Source: a virus. From it: 34,213 nt of DNA. The position numbers and the translations under genes were made by a program. The notes below the pieces were generated by a model. That model did not search any database. It had not been told where the DNA came from and saw only the letters and a program-made list of their open reading frames with translations. Positions 20,415 through 27,353 of the stretch are shown here, in pieces. The stretch covers positions 1 through 34,213 of the IMG/VR virus record IMGVR_UViG_3300032431_000029; one strand, given 5' to 3'. The first letter of the stretch is position 1. Every line of letters starts with the position of its first letter.

Positions 20415-21441
20415 CTTCAGTCTCCGTTGGTGTCGATTCCCGCCCGGCGATCGTGGCGGTTTCTGGATTGATTTTCCTGATCGTAGCTTTAGATTCCCAT
20501 CCCCCGTTCTTGGTTAAAGTTTGGGCTATCTCCATGGCCACATATTTTCCTGCAAACACCCCGAAACCATCGAGATCGAAAGTAGTGCCAGCCAAGAAAT
20601 TATTAATCCCCTCGGTGGTCAGTGATCCCTCGATTTGGGTAGAGTTGGCTTTTTTTAGAGCGGCGGTAGCTTTTTCTACTGCTTGCTCTTGGTTCTCTAC
20701 TTTCTCGGTAATCTTCAGGACATCCCCATCGGTAATAAAAGGATCGTCAACTGTGAATTTTATCTCCTCTTTCTCAGTCCCTAGCTGGTAAGAAATTTCG
20801 CAAGATTTATAAATCCCCTCCCGTTTATCTGTGAGCCGAAGCGTTTTAATTTCTTGGGAACTGAGAATAAAAGCCGGGGGTAGTTTTTCGATCGCCTCTT
20901 GAGTATTGAAAATTAACTGCCCGTTTTCAATCTTGACTAAATAATTATATTCCTTGGAAATTCTGACCAGAAATTCTAGATCTGTTTGGTTGTCCTGCGT
21001 GGTTCGTTTGATCGTAATATCTTCGATTTCCCCTGTGAGGGTTAGCCCGTTTCTGGATGCAACGGTTTCGGCGATCGCCTTTAGAGATTGTTCCTCGTAC
21101 GCTTCCGATCGTTTCTCTCTCAGGGATAAGGTGATGAATGTTGCCAACGCACCAAGGCTAATAGTCGAGGGGGGGAATGAAAATTCAAACTGGTCTAATT
21201 CAAATAGTCCACAATCTAGCGGCGGTTCCCCTACATAAAAAATACTAGCTTTCAGCACGGCTCCCTTTTTGGGATACCAATCCTGTAGCCAATTCCCTTG
21301 GCTATCTTCTAGCTCTAAGGAGATATCTGGCGATCGATCTGTGAGGACATCGGTATATGTGAAACTAATTAGATGGGGACTAATATCGGCTGTGATGTCA
21401 TTGCCTTCATACGAAACGGATATCTGGGGGATTCTAATCAT
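20398..21441 (-). CDS. Tail hub protein gpD
   Basis: This 347-residue protein is of the gpD family (P2 late control protein D, equivalent to the T4 gp27 hub). Typical features are the early beta-strand SVSYEGNDITADISPHLISF, the repeated hub strands (DISLELEDSQGNWLQDWYPK and GALATFITLSLREKRSEAYE) and the central helix-strand EFLVRISKEYNYLVKIENGQ. The frame reaches a GTG at 21450, but the ATG at 21441 forms an ATGA overlap with the gpX stop, so it is chosen. The tail of the protein is Thr- and Glu-rich. Confidence 0.88.
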   Translation of the reverse strand: MIRIPQISVSYEGNDITADISPHLISFTYTDVLTDRSPDISLELEDSQGNWLQDWYPKKGAVLKASIFYVGEPPLDCGLFELDQFEFSFPPSTISLGALATFITLSLREKRSEAYEEQSLKAIAETVASRNGLTLTGEIEDITIKRTTQDNQTDLEFLVRISKEYNYLVKIENGQLIFNTQEAIEKLPPAFILSSQEIKTLRLTDKREGIYKSCEISYQLGTEKEEIKFTVDDPFITDGDVLKITEKVENQEQAVEKATAALKKANSTQIEGSLTTEGINNFLAGTTFDLDGFGVFAGKYVAMEIAQTLTKNGGWESKATIRKINPETATIAGRESTPTETEDATET

Positions 21442-21650
21442 CGGCGCCACGGTGGTAGATTTGTTGGTTTCTGGGGGATGATGGGGATGATGGGGATTCT
21501 CAGAATTTGTCCACTGGGGATATTTAGCTGCCCCAAGAAAACCGGATTTGCTTCCACAATGGGGACGTATCCATAGGGGTTCCCGTAGTAAGTAAAGGCT
21601 AAACTATCCCATCGATCGCCCTCTATAGTTAGATGCTCAATAAATCTCAT
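21438..21650 (-). CDS. Tail protein X (LysM-like)
   Basis: This 70-residue protein is of the P2 gpX type. The sequence IEGDRWDSLAFTYYGNPYGY followed by VPIVEANPVF and GQILRIPIIP is the LysM-like pattern of this family (G-D-x-x-D-x-(I/L)-A-x-x-x-Y-G, then N-P, then L-P-x-G). It overlaps both neighbours by four bases (ATGA), so U, X and D are translated as one block. Confidence 0.88.
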   Translation of the reverse strand: MRFIEHLTIEGDRWDSLAFTYYGNPYGYVPIVEANPVFLGQLNIPSGQILRIPIIPIIPQKPTNLPPWRR

Positions 21651-22087
21651 TCCACGGTCGCTCCTGAATTTTGGATAAAGCCAGAGGTCGGGGCGCTCTC
21701 TGTGGTTTCAGTCCCGGCATATTCTTTGAGATTGACCGATACCTTGATCGCCATTAAACTAGCATCTGGAAGAAATTTAGTCACGGTTTGATCGATCGAT
21801 AGAATCACCCAATTATCTAGAAACTTTTCCCCAATAACTAAGGGCAGCGGCTCGTCTGAATCTGCTGCGGTGGTGAGTGATTCATATTGTTCTTGGGGGT
21901 CGCACCAAGAAACATGAAAGTTAAAATCTAGGGTGAGCGATCGTAATTTCTCACCAACTTTTTGCAGTGTGGGCTTCCCCAAAATCGTAGCGTGTTCTGC
22001 GTAGTTGTATTCCGCACCCAATGTCATCGAGGTTGGGGATGTGAGTAACTGGAATTCGATCGTCCCTAAAGTAGCAAAGGTAGGCAT
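21647..22087 (-). CDS. Tail terminator protein gpU
   Basis: This 146-residue protein of the P2 gpU family is expected to cap the tail tube. Supporting stretches are ATLGTIEFQLLTSPTSMTLG at the N-terminus, LGKPTLQKVGEKLRSLTLDF and FNFHVSWCDPQEQYESL. The family typically has a phrase RPxLQxxGxxLxxxxLxxxFH at this place. It is the first gene of the long minus-strand tail operon, followed by X, D and V. Leader repeat copy 3 lies 23 bases upstream. Confidence 0.88.
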   Translation of the reverse strand: MPTFATLGTIEFQLLTSPTSMTLGAEYNYAEHATILGKPTLQKVGEKLRSLTLDFNFHVSWCDPQEQYESLTTAADSDEPLPLVIGEKFLDNWVILSIDQTVTKFLPDASLMAIKVSVNLKEYAGTETTESAPTSGFIQNSGATVE

Positions 22088-22109
22088 GAAAGAAGCCTAG
22101 CTAGAATAT

Positions 22110-22143
22110 GGGGGGTTTTCCGCTTGATCAAGATCAGAAAATC
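22110..22143 (-). promoter_or_regulatory. Leader repeat, copy 3 (partial), before gpU
   Basis: A 34-base partial copy of the leader repeat, identical over ATTTTCTGATCTTGATCAAG and GCGGAAAACCCCC on the minus strand. The part next to the gene is different. Since only this upstream half is kept in all three copies, the functional element is probably here rather than in the ribosome site part. Confidence 0.6.
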
Positions 22144-22227
22144 GAGGGGTGCGACTTGTAAATCCCCTGCGAAAAAGAGAAGATTGAAACAAAGATATTA
22201 AGTGTTTTTGGCTCCCTAAAAATCCCT

Positions 22228-22560
22228 ATGGACTGGTCACAATTATATAGAGAATTTATTGACAACCCGATCACTGGCGCAATGAGTGATTCCGAGCAGC
22301 TCATCTGGTTAAAGACTTTGTGCTTGGCTAGTCAATGCGAACCACAAGGGATAATCAGCCTCAAGCATCCTGTTATCTGCGAAAAAATAGGCATATCCCC
22401 AGAGACTTGGGAATATGCCTTGGACAAATTTAGGGCTAAGGGAATGATCGAATATTCGATCGAAGGTTTGAAGATTTGCCAATGGGAAATAACTGATCAG
22501 CCAACAGAAAAGGTAGATATCCAAGTTTCTGGGACAATCCAGATATCAACCCCGGATTGA
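22228..22560 (+). CDS. Small winged-helix-like protein (110 aa)
   Basis: The protein resembles the N-terminal part of phage replisome organisers and winged-helix regulators (SDSEQLIWLKTLCLASQCEP, then GIISLKHPVICEKIGISPET and WEYALDKFRAKGMIEYSIEG). The phrase in which an I-G-(I/V) is followed by a helix, then a basic helix and 'KGMIEY' is a typical wHTH pattern. A DNA-binding role is likely and the target is unknown. It is divergent from the tail operon. The 3' end overlaps the convergent gene at 22546 by 15 bases. Confidence 0.65.
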   Translation: MDWSQLYREFIDNPITGAMSDSEQLIWLKTLCLASQCEPQGIISLKHPVICEKIGISPETWEYALDKFRAKGMIEYSIEGLKICQWEITDQPTEKVDIQVSGTIQISTPD

Positions 22561-23166
22561 TTCGATCGCTTTTATCTTGGGGACTCTGTATGGAGTTCTC
22601 AATGCTTTTTCCATACTCCACCCAGCCCCGACCCGATTTCTTAAGGTCGATCGGGCTACTATGGAAAGAGGACTTCGGGCCCACTCCGATAATGTACGGC
22701 TCACCCCAAAGGCTGCATACCTAGGAACTGAGGGATGGGATATGAGTGGAGTCTTGTATTTTCTAGTGCGGTTGGTGATGGCATCCGTAAAATCCCAACC
22801 CGCCGTTACCCGCAGCCGGATCGTTGATTCTGAAAGTACACACCGGGGATCTTGCAGCCAGTGCTTAATGCATTTCTCTTCTCCAAAAGCTCGATACTTG
22901 ATCGGGTTAGTCTCTGAATGCCGACCCTTATGCCTTTTGGGACGTAGATCGATCGTCTCCTCAAAGGTAAGTCTTCCGTTGGGCCCGATCGCCCATATCT
23001 GATGGGTAATCCCTTTCTCTTCAAGTTTTTCGGTTATGGAGTTGACTTCGGTGGTAGGTAGTTCGATCGACATGGGCCTCTTTTTGGATAAAAACCCGAA
23101 CTTAGTGGCAGAAATTAAAGCGTTTAGGTCTGGTTGGGATGTCACTGAGATTAAAGAGTTAGTCAT
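22546..23166 (-). CDS. Repeat protein with two helix-turn-helix-like units (206 aa)
   Basis: The C-terminal half contains two copies of a 45-residue unit. Unit one includes YRAFGEEKCIKHWLQDPRCV and STIRLRVTAGWDFTDAIT. Unit two includes YAAFGVSRTLSEWARSPLSI and STLRNRVGAGWSMEKALRTP. The pattern AFG-x4-(L/I)-x-x-W-x-x-(D/S)-P-x-x, then (T)-(L/I)-R-x-R-V-x-x-GW-x-x-x-x-A is a DNA-binding-like repeat often seen next to HNH or AP2 domains in phage proteins. No nuclease motif is found in the first 85 residues, so it is more likely a DNA-binding protein than an enzyme. It overlaps the C5 methyltransferase by eight bases, with GAGG six bases before the ATG. Confidence 0.65.
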   Translation of the reverse strand: MTNSLISVTSQPDLNALISATKFGFLSKKRPMSIELPTTEVNSITEKLEEKGITHQIWAIGPNGRLTFEETIDLRPKRHKGRHSETNPIKYRAFGEEKCIKHWLQDPRCVLSESTIRLRVTAGWDFTDAITNRTRKYKTPLISHPSVPRYAAFGVSRTLSEWARSPLSIVARSTLRNRVGAGWSMEKALRTPYRVPKIKAIESIRG

Positions 23167-24199
23167 AATTTGCCTCTAAGATTCTTTGAGCTAGTAGCGG
23201 CGGGACTGAATTGCCAATTATTGAGCAAGCCGTATCACGGGCGATCGGGAATTGATACCAGCTAGGAAATGATTGCCAACGGGCTAGGCAGCTTATATTT
23301 GTTTGGAGAATTTTAACCCCGTAGTTAATTACCCACTGTTCCCAATGCCCATCTTGCCCTAGGGCTTTAATAGTTGGCACTGGACGATCGTTTAGGATTT
23401 CTCTTAGGGGTCGATCGCTCCTAGCACCGTCTTTTTCGATAAGGCAAATTTTAGGGAACCCTTTATGGACACTGCCCACGATTGTAAAACTAGGTTTTGA
23501 TCGATCGACTAAATAAGCATCGCCCTCACCAGTTCTGTTCTGCCCAGCAACCAAGCAATCCTGATCAACTCTCAATTTTTGCCAGGCAGCCAGATCGGTT
23601 TCCTTAAGATTAGGAATCAGATCGGCGATCGCCTCGTGCCAACTTATCCATTCAGGCTTTGGGAATAGCCCCTGTTGTGGGGTTGGTTTCTGGTGAGTAG
23701 TTTCTGGGAACCGGGGTCGATCGCCCAGCTTGCCTAGCAGGATTAATCTTTTCCTAGTTTGGGGGACTCCATAATCTGCTGAATTGAGAACCCTAAAAGC
23801 AGGGTTGTATCCTAGACTTTTCAAGGTTGTCACAATCATCAAGAAAGAATCTGAGTTTTTATATCCCCTGACATTCTCCAATGAGAAAGTTTTGGGCTTG
23901 ATCTGTTCGATCGCCCGACATACAGCAGCAGCACAACCCAAGTCAAACTCAGATTCAGCCGCTCCGGTTTTTGCAGTTGAGAAATTTTTGCACACGGGGC
24001 TGGCGTGTAAATGGTCGGCGGTTACTTCAGCAAAATCCTGAACGCAGATATCCCCAACTACAATATGGTTCCCGAAATTAACTCGATAAGCTGCCGAAGC
24101 TTTTGGGCAATTGTCGATCGCAAAGACCGGGGTGAGTCCGGCTGCTACTGCCCCGGCATCAAACCCGCCCCCGCCACTGAATAGAGTTGCAATTTTCAA
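23159..24199 (-). CDS. DNA (cytosine-5-)-methyltransferase
   Basis: This 346-residue enzyme transfers a methyl group from SAM to cytosine C5. Motif I is ATLFSGGGGFDAG (residues 5-17), motif IV ASPVCKNFS with catalytic Cys70, motif VI ENV (108-110), motif VIII QTRKRL (147-152), then a target-recognition region of about 110 residues and the closing GNSVPPLLAQRI. The catalytic Cys follows Val instead of the usual Pro. The frame runs to an ATG at 24232, but a TTG at 24199 has GGGAGG five bases upstream and overlaps the previous stop as TTGA, so it is chosen. No cognate nuclease is in the window, so it probably protects the element's own DNA. Confidence 0.9.
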   Translation of the reverse strand: MKIATLFSGGGGFDAGAVAAGLTPVFAIDNCPKASAAYRVNFGNHIVVGDICVQDFAEVTADHLHASPVCKNFSTAKTGAAESEFDLGCAAAVCRAIEQIKPKTFSLENVRGYKNSDSFLMIVTTLKSLGYNPAFRVLNSADYGVPQTRKRLILLGKLGDRPRFPETTHQKPTPQQGLFPKPEWISWHEAIADLIPNLKETDLAAWQKLRVDQDCLVAGQNRTGEGDAYLVDRSKPSFTIVGSVHKGFPKICLIEKDGARSDRPLREILNDRPVPTIKALGQDGHWEQWVINYGVKILQTNISCLARWQSFPSWYQFPIARDTACSIIGNSVPPLLAQRILEANYD

Positions 24200-24438
24200 A
24201 AGTACCTCCCGAACGTTTGCATCATTAGCCAATTAGCCACGATCGCCGCTTGCTGGTCAGGTGTGTTAACAGCAGTTACTTTTGGGGCTAAGATTACCTT
24301 GTCATCCGAAATCATCTGTTTGGCAATTTCGAGAGCGGCGGGCTTGTACATCCCATAGTTTCTGGGGTTGGCTTCGATCGCCGTCTTGAGTTTTCCTAGT
24401 CCTTCTTTAAGCCATCGTTTCTGTTGCAGGGTTATCAT
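24196..24438 (-). CDS. Small hypothetical protein (80 aa)
   Basis: This helical, basic protein (MITLQQKRWLKEGLGKLKTA, then ALEIAKQMISDDKVILAPKV) lies between the two methyltransferase genes. It overlaps both of them: TAATG with the adenine methyltransferase before it and TTGA with the C5 enzyme after it. GGAGG precedes the start. It is clearly part of the modification operon; its function is not recognised. Confidence 0.65.
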   Translation of the reverse strand: MITLQQKRWLKEGLGKLKTAIEANPRNYGMYKPAALEIAKQMISDDKVILAPKVTAVNTPDQQAAIVANWLMMQTFGRYF

Positions 24439-24926
24439 TATTTGCCTCCAAAAATTACTAGTAAGGAATCGAATTGTCCGCCCCTCTTTATCCGTGGGCT
24501 TTGGGGTGTCGCTAGTCGGGGTCGGTGCATCCCTTGGAAAGCGTTAACCCAGTTGCCTGATCGATCGATCCCCTCAAAGGGAATTCGACCTTTTATAAAT
24601 TCAATTTCGGCATGGGGCAGAATTACTTCATGAAATATTCTGGTGCTGGTGGAGGCAGGAATCAGCATGACGATCAGCTTGCCTTGCTGTGATTCGAGAA
24701 ACCCTCGATGGATAAAAGATTCTTTGACTTTCTGGGAATATGGGGGATTTACGAATATTCGATCGCCCTCCCATTCGGCTGTTAAGCCATTGAACTTTTC
24801 TGGATCGTTGTCCATAGGACATGGATCAAACGGGTCGAAGTTGAATCTGTGATTTAGGAGATCATAGAATCTAAGGTTTGTTGACCATGAATCTGAAGGT
24901 TCTGTGGTTCTGGTTTTTTGTTGCAT
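24438..24926 (-). CDS. Phage N6-adenine DNA methyltransferase (Dam family of phages)
   Basis: This is a 162-residue protein of the phage N-6-adenine-methyltransferase family. The typical beginning is present (DSWSTNLRFYDLLNHRFNFD, then PFDPCPMDNDPEKFNGLTAE), followed by the catalytic motif FVNPPYS (NPPY) and the strand KLIVMLIPASTSTRIFHEVI. The frame extends to 24977, but the ATG at 24926 is preceded by the leader ATCAAAATAACAAAA found before other genes here and is preferred. No Shine-Dalgarno is seen. Confidence 0.85.
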   Translation of the reverse strand: MQQKTRTTEPSDSWSTNLRFYDLLNHRFNFDPFDPCPMDNDPEKFNGLTAEWEGDRIFVNPPYSQKVKESFIHRGFLESQQGKLIVMLIPASTSTRIFHEVILPHAEIEFIKGRIPFEGIDRSGNWVNAFQGMHRPRLATPQSPRIKRGGQFDSLLVIFGGK

Positions 24927-24930
24927 TTTT

Positions 24931-24982
24931 GTTATTTTGATTCTTGATGATTGGGATGTTTGGGGCGATCGAACCACCCCGG
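24931..24982 (-). promoter_or_regulatory. Intergenic spacer unit with ATCAAAATAAC leader (gene 24926)
   Basis: On the minus strand the stretch between two genes contains a G/C-rich GGTTCGATCGCCCC segment (24962-24982), then ATCAAAATAAC (24931-24941) four bases before the ATG. The same pair of elements recurs in other spacers of this operon. Confidence 0.6.
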
Positions 24983-24996
24983 CTAATAATGGCGCA

Positions 24997-25182
24997 CTAG
25001 CTATCCTGAGAAATTGTTGCTACCCAGTGATGCACCCGTTCGGAGAGTGGCTTCTTTTTGTGCTTTTCGTTTTGAGATTTAACCCACGCCTCAATATTTG
25101 CTTTGTCTTCAGAAAAGTCTCCGTGTCCAAGAAACCCATTTGAAAGTTGCTCCCATTCGACTCGATAATATAATTTGCTCAT
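24997..25182 (-). CDS. Small hypothetical protein (61 aa)
   Basis: The sequence begins MSKLYYRVEWEQLSNGFLGH and continues with a basic helix (IEAWVKSQNEKHKKKPLSER) and a final strand (VHHWVATISQDS). The frame runs to 25221, but the ATG at 25182 starts a compact alpha/beta protein and is preceded by the leader CTAAATCAAAACTC. The function is unknown. It belongs to the run of small genes between 24438 and 27208. Confidence 0.55.
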   Translation of the reverse strand: MSKLYYRVEWEQLSNGFLGHGDFSEDKANIEAWVKSQNEKHKKKPLSERVHHWVATISQDS

Positions 25183-25230
25183 GAGTTTTGATTTAGTTGA
25201 GTTTTGGGGCGATCGAGTCACCCCTAATTT

Positions 25231-25440
25231 TTAGGCTTGCAGATTCATGGCTTTTAATAACCAGTCAGCATTACCACCAGTGAGTTCAACTGAATGATCC
25301 CGGAAGTGGACTGTGATCCGGGTGTCTGTGGTTTCGGTTTTTTTCTTAAGCCAGAATGATTCGATCGCATTCAAATTCATTCCGTAGTATGATCCGGTCT
25401 CTTTATTTTGTTCGTAGCAGAGGTAAAATTGATTGTTCAT
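25231..25440 (-). CDS. Small hypothetical protein (69 aa)
   Basis: The protein MNNQFYLCYEQNKETGSYYG continues with SIVE-like beta strands (TRITVHFRDHSVELTGGNAD) and ends with a short helix (WLLKAMNLQA). It resembles small barrel proteins of phages. The leader is CTAAATCAAAGCTCAACTAAT without a clear ribosome site. No family is recognised. Confidence 0.55.
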   Translation of the reverse strand: MNNQFYLCYEQNKETGSYYGMNLNAIESFWLKKKTETTDTRITVHFRDHSVELTGGNADWLLKAMNLQA

Positions 25441-25474
25441 ATTAGTTGAGCTTTGATTTAGTTTTGGATTGGGG

Positions 25475-25798
25475 TTAGTTGAGATAGTCGAGATTGAAGA
25501 TGGAGTTCAAGGACTTGAGAGATTCTAGGGCAGCGTTGATCAATTCCAGTCGGACGATCAAAATCTCGGACTGGTTTTCTAGCTCCTGTATTTTCTCTTT
25601 CAATTCTTCGCCTTCGGTGGTGAGGGCTGCGCCAATTTCCAAGACTTGAGCAGGAAACTCTGGGTAGATTGCTTTGACGAATTTGCAAACAGTGAAAATA
25701 TCTTGTTTTGTCATGGTGTTGTTTGTGCCTAGGGATAAACTCATCTTTTTTAGTTCAGCAAGTCCTTTGTTTAGCTTTTGTACTGGGTCTTCGTACAT
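25475..25798 (-). CDS. Coiled-coil hypothetical protein (107 aa)
   Basis: This mainly helical protein has the heptad-rich second half LTTEGEELKEKIQELENQSE and ILIVRLELINAALESLKSLN, a likely coiled coil for self-association. The first half (NKGLAELKKMSLSLGTNN) is amphipathic. AGGAAATAACC precedes the ATG. It follows the 47-residue gene by 27 bases. The function is unknown. Confidence 0.6.
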   Translation of the reverse strand: MYEDPVQKLNKGLAELKKMSLSLGTNNTMTKQDIFTVCKFVKAIYPEFPAQVLEIGAALTTEGEELKEKIQELENQSEILIVRLELINAALESLKSLNSIFNLDYLN

Positions 25799-25825
25799 GA
25801 TGGTTATTTCCTGTTTGGGTTTTAT

Positions 25826-25969
25826 CTAGAAAGGAATATTAGGGGCGGTTTTAATCGATCGTGTGGGCTTTCCTTTGCTCTCAGCACTACCGTCATCTCC
25901 TCGCTCGTCTCTCCTCTTTTGGACTTCAGCAAGTGCGTCCCTTAGCCATTGCCATTGAGTTTCAGTCAT
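25826..25969 (-). CDS. 47-residue protein ending in IPF
   Basis: A short gene encodes MTETQWQWLRDALAEVQKRR, then DERGDDGSAESKGKPTRSIK and TAPNIPF. GGGAGAC eight bases before the ATG supports translation. The charged helix followed by a disordered tail ending exactly in I-P-F recalls the C-terminal tip of single-stranded DNA-binding proteins (DDDIPF), by which partners are recruited, but the acidic residues are absent from the last positions. It was missed by simple ORF length cut-offs. Confidence 0.55.
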   Translation of the reverse strand: MTETQWQWLRDALAEVQKRRDERGDDGSAESKGKPTRSIKTAPNIPF

Positions 25970-26004
25970 GATTATTTGTCTCCCTTGATTTAGTACCTGA
26001 CTTA

Positions 26005-26535
26005 TTAAAATGACAGCTTTGTTTGGATTTCTTGAATGAGATCACCCAGTACAGCATCTCCATCCCATGTCACATTTAGCCGATCGCCGCTTTGGTAGAA
26101 TGTGGAGAATGTCGCACCCTCACCCCGGCGGAGGGCGATCGTGAGGGGGTTGTCTAGGGAATCCATTACATAAGCACAATAAGTATTGAGGACGATCGAC
26201 CGAGCTGTGAAGGTATTTAAGCCCGTGACAATTTTGTATTTTTGATCGGCGTCGATCGACAGGTGTAGTTTTTCGACTTGGCTGCCTTTAAATTCTTGGG
26301 AGCCGTCCATAGAGATTCCTACGATCTTTCCGGTAAGGGCTTGTTCAATGATGGGGACTTTTTGCTGTGAGTGTCCATCCCAGAAATACCAGAGATAATT
26401 TTCATCTGGCTCCGTCTGGTTGATAAATATTTTTCTTCTCCCCGGCGGGGCTGTAAATCCTAGATTGGCTGTGGGGGGATAAGCTCGGTCTAATGCGTTG
26501 GCAATTCTGCTGAGTAGTTCTAGTTGGGTTTCCAT
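26005..26535 (-). CDS. Hypothetical protein (176 aa)
   Basis: The protein starts with a helix (TQLELLSRIANALDRAYPPT) and continues as beta-rich sequence (ENYLWYFWDGHSQQKVPIIE, then ALTGKIVGISMDGSQEFKGS and SQVEKLHLSIDADQKYKIVT). The central VEKLHLSIDAD...KYKIVTG phrase, with alternating strands, could be an OB-like or nucleic-acid-binding barrel, but the family is not recognised. It is the largest gene without assignment in the early operon. ATCAAAATAAC (26549-26559) precedes the ATG with no Shine-Dalgarno. Confidence 0.65.
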   Translation of the reverse strand: METQLELLSRIANALDRAYPPTANLGFTAPPGRRKIFINQTEPDENYLWYFWDGHSQQKVPIIEQALTGKIVGISMDGSQEFKGSQVEKLHLSIDADQKYKIVTGLNTFTARSIVLNTYCAYVMDSLDNPLTIALRRGEGATFSTFYQSGDRLNVTWDGDAVLGDLIQEIQTKLSF

Positions 26536-26592
26536 ATATCTTTATTTGGTTATTTTGATTAATTGTTGAGGGGCGATCGAACCGCCGGGGTT
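26536..26592 (-). promoter_or_regulatory. Intergenic spacer unit with ATCAAAATAAC leader (gene 26535)
   Basis: The minus strand reads CCCCGGCGGTTCGATCGCCC, then CTCAACAATTAATCAAAATA and AC, then CAAATAAAGATAT before the ATG. The leader motif is at 26549-26559. Confidence 0.6.
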
Positions 26593-26595
26593 TAA

Positions 26596-26790
26596 TTATT
26601 CTTCAACGATCGGGAGAAGTCCCTTACAGTCACGAGCTTGCAACCCCTTCAGATCAATTTCCTGAATGGAGAGAACCAAAGACTGATCTGGGTGGGTGCA
26701 TCCTTCTTTATAGTCTTGGTGTTGGCAATCCCAGCAACTCTCCACTAAAGATGTGTCTAATTTTTGGTCTAAGTTTTGAGTGGGTTTCAT
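26596..26790 (-). CDS. Small zinc-finger-like protein (64 aa)
   Basis: The protein has CWDCQHQDYKEGCTHPDQSL, that is C-x2-C-x-H with a later C-x-H, and a further Cys near the C-terminus (RDCKGLLPIVEE). The Cys/His spacing suggests one zinc site. Similar short treble-clef-like proteins occur in early regions of phages, usually of unknown role. The leader ATCAAAATAAC lies at 26803-26813 and no ribosome site is seen. Confidence 0.6.
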   Translation of the reverse strand: MKPTQNLDQKLDTSLVESCWDCQHQDYKEGCTHPDQSLVLSIQEIDLKGLQARDCKGLLPIVEE

Positions 26791-26844
26791 AGAAAATTGT
26801 TAGTTATTTTGATTATTTGGGGAGGGGCGATCGAACCGCCGGAT
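26791..26844 (-). promoter_or_regulatory. Intergenic spacer unit with ATCAAAATAAC leader (gene 26790)
   Basis: The minus strand reads ATCCGGCGGTTCGATCGCCC, then CTCCCCAAATAATCAAAATA and AC, then TAACAATTTTCT before the ATG. The motif is at 26803-26813. The spacer is closely similar to 26536-26592. Confidence 0.6.
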
Positions 26845-26845
26845 T

Positions 26846-27208
26846 TTAACTGAGGTAAATTTCCACAACGTGTCCTAAGTCATGGAGAGAGGGGCAAAAA
26901 TCGTCATCCCTTATCCCCAAGGCAATACAAGCATCATTTACAGCTTCATGGATATCCATGTCGTTGCAGATATCTTCTTTCCAAAAAACAGCACGGACTT
27001 TCTCATTTGTGATTAGGTCAAGCACGATCGCAGATAGCTTCCTGCCATCATCTGAAAATTCAGCCGACCTAGGGGTGTCAAGCCGTCGATCGTGGGCATT
27101 TTGCCTAATCTTGCCTTGGCTTTTGTCTCTCTCTAATGCAATCTCTGGGCGCTCAAAGTTGCCATTCCCAGAATCTACAAAGTCGCCGGAGCCAGTTATA
27201 GATGTCAT
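26846..27208 (-). CDS. Hypothetical protein (120 aa), first gene of the early operon
   Basis: The N-terminal half is polar and probably disordered (SGDFVDSGNGNFERPEIALE, then KIRQNAHDRRLDTPRSAEFS). The second half is folded (LSAIVLDLITNEKVRAVFWK, then AVNDACIALGIRDDDFCPSL), ending HDLGHVVEIYLS. The function is not recognised. It is first behind the divergent promoter region at 27209-27353 and has the leader ACCAAAATAAC. Confidence 0.6.
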   Translation of the reverse strand: MTSITGSGDFVDSGNGNFERPEIALERDKSQGKIRQNAHDRRLDTPRSAEFSDDGRKLSAIVLDLITNEKVRAVFWKEDICNDMDIHEAVNDACIALGIRDDDFCPSLHDLGHVVEIYLS

Positions 27209-27353
27209 AATTTTTCTTGGTTATTTTGGTGAGGGACGATCGACCCGCCGCTCTTTGTATGTTTCTACTATAACACATCGATTGCCTAGTTTACTAGCCA
27301 ATATGCCAAGTTTACTAGCCATAGAGTATAATAGAGAGAGGAGCTAAATAATC
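27209..27353. promoter_or_regulatory. Divergent promoter/operator region with repeated AGTTTACTAGCCA
   Basis: Plus strand: a perfect -10 TATAAT at 27327-27332 leads to AGAGAGGAG and the gene at 27354. Minus strand: a -10 TATAGT near 27268-27273 leads to the gene at 27208. Between them the 13-base AGTTTACTAGCCA occurs twice, at 27288-27300 and 27309-27321, 21 bp apart, which is two helical turns. A dimeric ribbon-helix-helix repressor binding both sites would control both directions. Confidence 0.65.

Noticed and set aside
15251-22143. P2 Ogr-type late promoter boxes
   Set aside because: The shared repeats lack the TGT-N12-ACA dyad.
22577-23002. 141-codon plus-strand frame opposite the repeat protein
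   Set aside because: The minus-strand frame has an internal duplicated protein motif, a ribosome site and operon coupling; this one has none of these.
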